DNA of 36,408 bases from Legionella sp. (GTDB lineage: Bacteria; Pseudomonadota; Gammaproteobacteria; Legionellales; Legionellaceae): NCBI GenBank assembly GCA_009995425.1, contig JAACPN010000016.1, positions 1-36,408 on the forward strand, given 5' to 3'. The position numbers were made by a program, and so were the translations under genes. Numbering within the stretch: position 1 is the stretch's first letter; every line of letters begins with the position of its first letter. This document shows positions 33,495-36,408 of the stretch, piece by piece. Under the pieces are notes generated by a model, which made no database searches, was not told the DNA's origin, and saw only the letters and a program-made list of their open reading frames with translations.

Positions 33495-33812
33495 TCAGTG
33501 GCCGCATGGGTAAACGCAATATGCTTGACCGTAAACATAGACATACTCGCCCCACTGACCAGACACATTCCAGCAACATTGACTATAACCCATTGCTGCG
33601 TTTGCGGTTGGTTTCTGCTCTGATGATTGCGTCTTTAATTTCACCAAACATGAGTCGATGCTTGTATCACTTGCATTACAAAAACTCAATATCTTGGTAT
33701 ATGTTTCAGGCTTCATTTCACTAGCGTATATATTTTTAAAGTTAGCCATATCTTGCACTGAAATTGCAGCAAATGAGAACATAGGCGTAATCAGCAATAT
33801 ATAAAATAGCAC
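33495..33812 (-). CDS. Small secreted cysteine-rich protein, unknown
   Basis: A 105-aa protein with an N-terminal secretion signal (LFYILLITPMFSFAA). The mature part of about 89 residues has six cysteines: two in the first half (SFCNASDTSIDSC) and four near the C-terminus (SQCCWNVSG ... AYCVYPCGH). Even numbers and periplasmic targeting suggest three disulfides. No family is recognised. The start is uncertain: a GTG at 33812 is the only usual codon, while the in-frame Lys/Leu/Thr codons just before it look like the front of a signal peptide with no start codon. The original ATG may therefore have been lost or shifted. It shares the tRNA-proximal region with the other orphan gene. Confidence 0.5.
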   Translation of the reverse strand: MLFYILLITPMFSFAAISVQDMANFKNIYASEMKPETYTKILSFCNASDTSIDSCLVKLKTQSSEQKPTANAAMGYSQCCWNVSGQWGEYVYVYGQAYCVYPCGH

Positions 33813-33913
33813 CGATTTAAGTGTTAATTTTTTAGGTTTATCATGTTAAATACATCCTGTATAAAAATACAACATTATATTTTCAAGATGGCTTCATGAT
33901 ACCATAAAGCACC

Positions 33914-34891
33914 TTATTTAGAAATAAAAAAACCCAAGATGACTTCTAATAAACCAAGCTTGTTAATGCTGTAACAATGCTCTAATTGAATACGATCTAA
34001 CCCTGGAAAGTACCATTTCAATAGGCGCCTTGCTTGAAGTAAAGCTACTTTATCACTCCCTTCAAGCACGGCTAGTTGCTCAATATGATATTTAAAAATA
34101 TCTAAAACTTCAGATGAAGATGGTGCAACATCATGCCCCAATAATGCTTGAAAGAGCCAAGGACGCCCAAGACTACCACGCGCAATCATGATAGCAGCCG
34201 CACCCGTTTCACCGAAACAACGCTGCATACTCGCCCTATCTCGCACATCACCGTTCGCAATCACCGGAATACTCACACGCTCCACAACATTCCTGATGTG
34301 TTGATAGTTAGCCACCACATCATAATCTTCTGAATGATGTCGACCGTGTACAATAATCGCGTCTGCACCACACGCCTCAATCACGGTGGCTGCGTCTAAA
34401 TAAGCATGGTCATCTGTTTGACCGCCCACTCTGATTTTTACCGTAAGTGGCAACGTTGTGGCTTGTCGCATCGCCGTCACAACCGCACTTAAATTATCAA
34501 GCGAATCCATGAGCGCCGAACCACAGCCCCTACTTCGAATTTTGGGTTTCGGGCAACCGCAGTTTAAATCAATCAAATCAGGCTGATACCGCGCTGCAAT
34601 TTGCGTTGCTTGATGCATAAGCTCCGGGTTATTACCTGAGAGCTGGATACACCAAGGACCTTCTTGGGGTGAATGCGCTAAATAACGTGGGTTTAATTTT
34701 TCATGTTGTAGGATAGAGTGCGCAGAAATCATTTCTGTGACAGCATAGGCGGGCTGGGTATAGAGCGAAAAAAGTTCCCGAAAAGGCGCGCAGCTTATAC
34801 CCGCGAGCGGTGCTTGGATCAACCGATGTGATAATTTAAGTGAGCCTATATAAAAAGGCGTATTGACATCGTTTAACGTATTTAAAATCAT
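33914..34891 (-). CDS. tRNA-dihydrouridine synthase
   Basis: A 325-aa TIM-barrel flavoenzyme that reduces uridines in the D loop of tRNA. FMN-binding PLAGISCAPFREL is at the start. The catalytic loop is DLNCGCPKPKIRSRGCGSALM, with the proton-donating Cys in NxGCP. Then come VKIRVGG, VHGRHHSEDY and ANGDV / ARGSLGRPWLFQALL. The DusB-like length and motifs are clear, but subfamily (DusA/B/C) is not certain. It starts five bases after ccmB ends, with AGGT in the ribosome-site position, so it is likely cotranscribed with ccmAB. Confidence 0.93.
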   Translation of the reverse strand: MILNTLNDVNTPFYIGSLKLSHRLIQAPLAGISCAPFRELFSLYTQPAYAVTEMISAHSILQHEKLNPRYLAHSPQEGPWCIQLSGNNPELMHQATQIAARYQPDLIDLNCGCPKPKIRSRGCGSALMDSLDNLSAVVTAMRQATTLPLTVKIRVGGQTDDHAYLDAATVIEACGADAIIVHGRHHSEDYDVVANYQHIRNVVERVSIPVIANGDVRDRASMQRCFGETGAAAIMIARGSLGRPWLFQALLGHDVAPSSSEVLDIFKYHIEQLAVLEGSDKVALLQARRLLKWYFPGLDRIQLEHCYSINKLGLLEVILGFFISK

Positions 34892-34895
34892 AAAC

Positions 34896-35561
34896 CTAAG
34901 TCATACTCGCACGAATCACACCCGAGATTGCCCAAGGCAATCCCCAAAAGGCCAAAATGGAGAGAGCGGACAGCAAAGCGAGATGCCCACTGATGGGCAG
35001 CCCCTGCATGGCGGCGGTTAATACCCCGCCGCCAAAAACAATCACCGGTAAAGTGAGTGGCAATAAGATTAATGCTGTAAACAAACCTTGTCGTTTAAGA
35101 CCTATCCCAAAGACCGCTGAAAATGCACACAAAGCCATCAGCGTTGGCGTTGCGCATACTAAACTTAAACTTAAAACACCGATTTCATACCCATTTAAAT
35201 TAAATAAAATCGCGAGTATTGGGCAAAATAAGATGAGCGGCCCAAGATTAGTCAACCAATGAACCATCAGTTTGATACGCACTCGTACATGCATAGGCTC
35301 ACGAGAAATCACCCATTGCTCAAGCACACCATCTTCATGTTCTTGCTGGAACAAATGTTCAGCCGATAAAAAAAAGGCAAATAATACAGCAATCCACACG
35401 AGGCCTGGTAATAATTGACGAAGAAAAACAGGATCAGACGGAAAGCTCAGAGGAAAGAGCATCACCACCATGAAAAAAAACAAACACGCATTCAACGTGC
35501 CGCGAAACTGTCGTTTTTGCAGCGTGATTTCGCGTAATAACGCCTGCTTTATCAACATCAT
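34896..35561 (-). CDS. ccmB: Cytochrome c maturation permease CcmB
   Basis: A 221-aa membrane subunit of the CcmAB ATPase that drives release of holo-CcmE in cytochrome c maturation. Six helices are visible. Characteristic segments are LPGLVWIAVLFAFFLSAEHLFQQEHEDGVLEQW near residue 50 and PLTLPVIVFGGGVL with the Gly-rich loop. Its ATG overlaps the ccmA stop (ATGA). The usual next gene, ccmC, is absent: a dihydrouridine synthase follows instead. Confidence 0.95.
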   Translation of the reverse strand: MMLIKQALLREITLQKRQFRGTLNACLFFFMVVMLFPLSFPSDPVFLRQLLPGLVWIAVLFAFFLSAEHLFQQEHEDGVLEQWVISREPMHVRVRIKLMVHWLTNLGPLILFCPILAILFNLNGYEIGVLSLSLVCATPTLMALCAFSAVFGIGLKRQGLFTALILLPLTLPVIVFGGGVLTAAMQGLPISGHLALLSALSILAFWGLPWAISGVIRASMT

Positions 35562-36124
35562 ACGACAAGCTCCTGCAAGATTGGAAAATCAAACGGAAGC
35601 GGTTGATGCGACGTAAACACGACCGCGCCCCCCACACTCACATGAGCTAATAACAGATCACTTAAACCCTCCATGCTTTCATGATCGAGCGCCACCCAAG
35701 GCTCATCGAGCAGCCATAATAAAGCATCTGAGTTGATAAGCTGCAAGAGCCCCACACGACGACATTGACCTGCCGAAAGCAAGCCACACGGCGTATGCTG
35801 AAGATCATACAACGTCAAACGCCGAAGTGACACATCGATAAGCTCATCAGAAGATTTAGGTGAAAGATCAAAGCATATATGTTCACGCGGTGTTAAATGC
35901 GTGTTTACGCCAGCCTTATGCCCCACATAAACTATTTTTTGTTGATGCTTGATCTCACCTTCGGTAGGATACAAAAGCCCTGCAAGTAATTTTAAGAGCG
36001 TGGTTTTACCAGCGCCGTTCGCGCCTTTTATGTGCAATGCAGAGCCAGCCGAGAGTGCAAAACGTATGTTTTGAAGCAGCGGTTTATCACCGTAATCAAA
36101 TTGTAGGCCTTGGACTTCTAACAT
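35558..36124 (-). CDS. ccmA: Cytochrome c maturation ATPase CcmA
   Basis: A 188-aa small ABC ATPase (usual 200-210 aa). It has Walker A GANGAGKTT, a Q-loop-region VYVGHKAGVNTHLTPREHI typical of CcmA, the signature LLSAGQCRRVGLLQL, and Walker B LLWLLDEPWVALD. The switch His is in FTSHQPL. It is first in ccmA-ccmB-dus. The tail is about 15 residues shorter than in many homologues but all nucleotide-site residues are present. Confidence 0.95.
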   Translation of the reverse strand: MLEVQGLQFDYGDKPLLQNIRFALSAGSALHIKGANGAGKTTLLKLLAGLLYPTEGEIKHQQKIVYVGHKAGVNTHLTPREHICFDLSPKSSDELIDVSLRRLTLYDLQHTPCGLLSAGQCRRVGLLQLINSDALLWLLDEPWVALDHESMEGLSDLLLAHVSVGGAVVFTSHQPLPFDFPILQELVV

Positions 36125-36217
36125 AAATACATCGGATCATAAAACTATTTAGATGCATGTATTTTGACATGCTAAGCCTAAAAGTAAAAGAAGCCGTGTA
36201 TTCTAGCAGCAATATAG

Positions 36218-36408
36218 TGGACCCCAAAAATGAGACAGTAGTGTAAAATACAAACTATTGTCAAAAGGGGTACAAAATGGCTAAAAAAACATTTACAGCG
36301 GAGTTCAAATCCAAGGTAGCAATTGAAGCCGTAAAGGGTAACAAGACTATCAATGAATTAACCACGGAATTTGGGGTTCATGCAAGCCAAATACACAACT
36401 GGAAAAAG
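36218..36408 (+). mobile_element. Left end of an IS3-family insertion sequence (cut by window edge)
   Basis: TGGACCCCAAAAATGAGACAG starts at 36218 and has the TG-initiated, Ala-rich look of an IS3-family left inverted repeat, followed 38 bases later by the orfA start. The right end lies beyond the window. It sits about 90 bases behind the ccmA start, where it could influence the ccm operon promoter. Confidence 0.8.
36277..36408 (+). CDS. IS3-family transposase OrfA (partial, 5' end)
   Basis: The first 44 codons of a transposase OrfA. AKKTFTAEFKSKVAIEAVKG followed by TINELTTEFGVHASQIHNWKK is the helix-turn-helix of HTH_8/IS3 OrfA proteins. The frame is intact to the window edge. AGGGG eight bases before the ATG is a good ribosome site. 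The full element would continue with a -1 frameshifted OrfB integrase. Confidence 0.9.
   Translation, partial: MAKKTFTAEFKSKVAIEAVKGNKTINELTTEFGVHASQIHNWKK

Noticed and set aside
1-36408. CRISPR arrays, rRNA genes and prophage structural genes
   Set aside because: No spaced direct repeats, rRNA-like sequence or phage structural proteins were seen on either strand.

Overview
The window is a stretch of chromosome from an AT-rich Gammaproteobacterium. The gene set (groES-groEL, grxC, TspO, dsbD, dnaE, sdhE-ygfX-trmL, potABCD, coaE, htpG, ccmAB, dus) is ordinary for that class. The compact operons, IS and toxin-antitoxin load and protein style recall Legionellales/Coxiella-like lineages. That placement is inference; no rRNA is present to settle it.

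Layout. 1-2.4 kb: an unrecognised protein (-), a tiny Gly/Val-rich membrane peptide, Dps (-) and a decayed DUF4143-type ATPase. 2.4-4.4 kb: groES-groEL (-) with a shared bidirectional terminator. 4.66-7.9 kb: a forward run grxC, TspO, dsbD, crcB, DUF190 with overlapping start/stop codons from TspO onward. 7.9-9.6 kb: an MFS transporter and mscL (-). 9.8-10.2 kb: a degenerate IS200/IS605 element abutting the 3' end of dnaE (10.2-13.7 kb, -).

13.7-22.0 kb is an accessory block between dnaE and trmL. It starts with a HepT/MntA (HEPN/MNT) toxin-antitoxin pair and ends with a HipB/HipA pair. Between them lies the most interesting part of the window: a six-gene minus-strand operon (about 20.24 to 14.52 kb). 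In transcription order it encodes a 50-aa peptide with a lasso-type leader motif (Y-x-x-P-x-L), an HPr-kinase-like P-loop kinase, a PAPS-dependent sulfotransferase, a PqqD-like peptide-binding (RRE) protein, a one-piece ABC exporter and a bifunctional ATP sulfurylase/APS kinase (Sat-CysC). The last five genes overlap or are separated by only a few bases. My reading is a ribosomally made, post-translationally modified peptide (RiPP) system. The PqqD-like protein would hold the leader, the kinase and sulfotransferase would modify the peptide, Sat-CysC would supply PAPS on site, and the ABC protein would export the product. The cyclase and leader peptidase of true lasso clusters are absent from the window. 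It is therefore either a lasso system that borrows them from elsewhere or a different class of phospho/sulfo-peptide.

22.0-23.2 kb: sdhE-ygfX-trmL (-). 23.3-27.0 kb: potABCD polyamine importer (+). 27.1-27.7 kb: coaE (+), tail-to-tail with a SNF2 helicase (27.7-29.9 kb, -), then htpG (-). 32.0-32.9 kb: a TauE/SafE permease, followed by tRNA-Arg(CCU) at 32,948-33,024 and two small orphan genes that look like tRNA-adjacent accessory DNA. 33.9-36.1 kb: ccmA-ccmB-dus (-). The last ~190 bases are the left end and first orfA codons of an IS3-family element that runs off the window.

No gene-free stretch exceeds about 300 bases. The larger gaps (4405-4663, 9643-9881, 20236-20479, 33025-33145) are discussed in the entries. 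No CRISPR array, rRNA or replication origin was seen.
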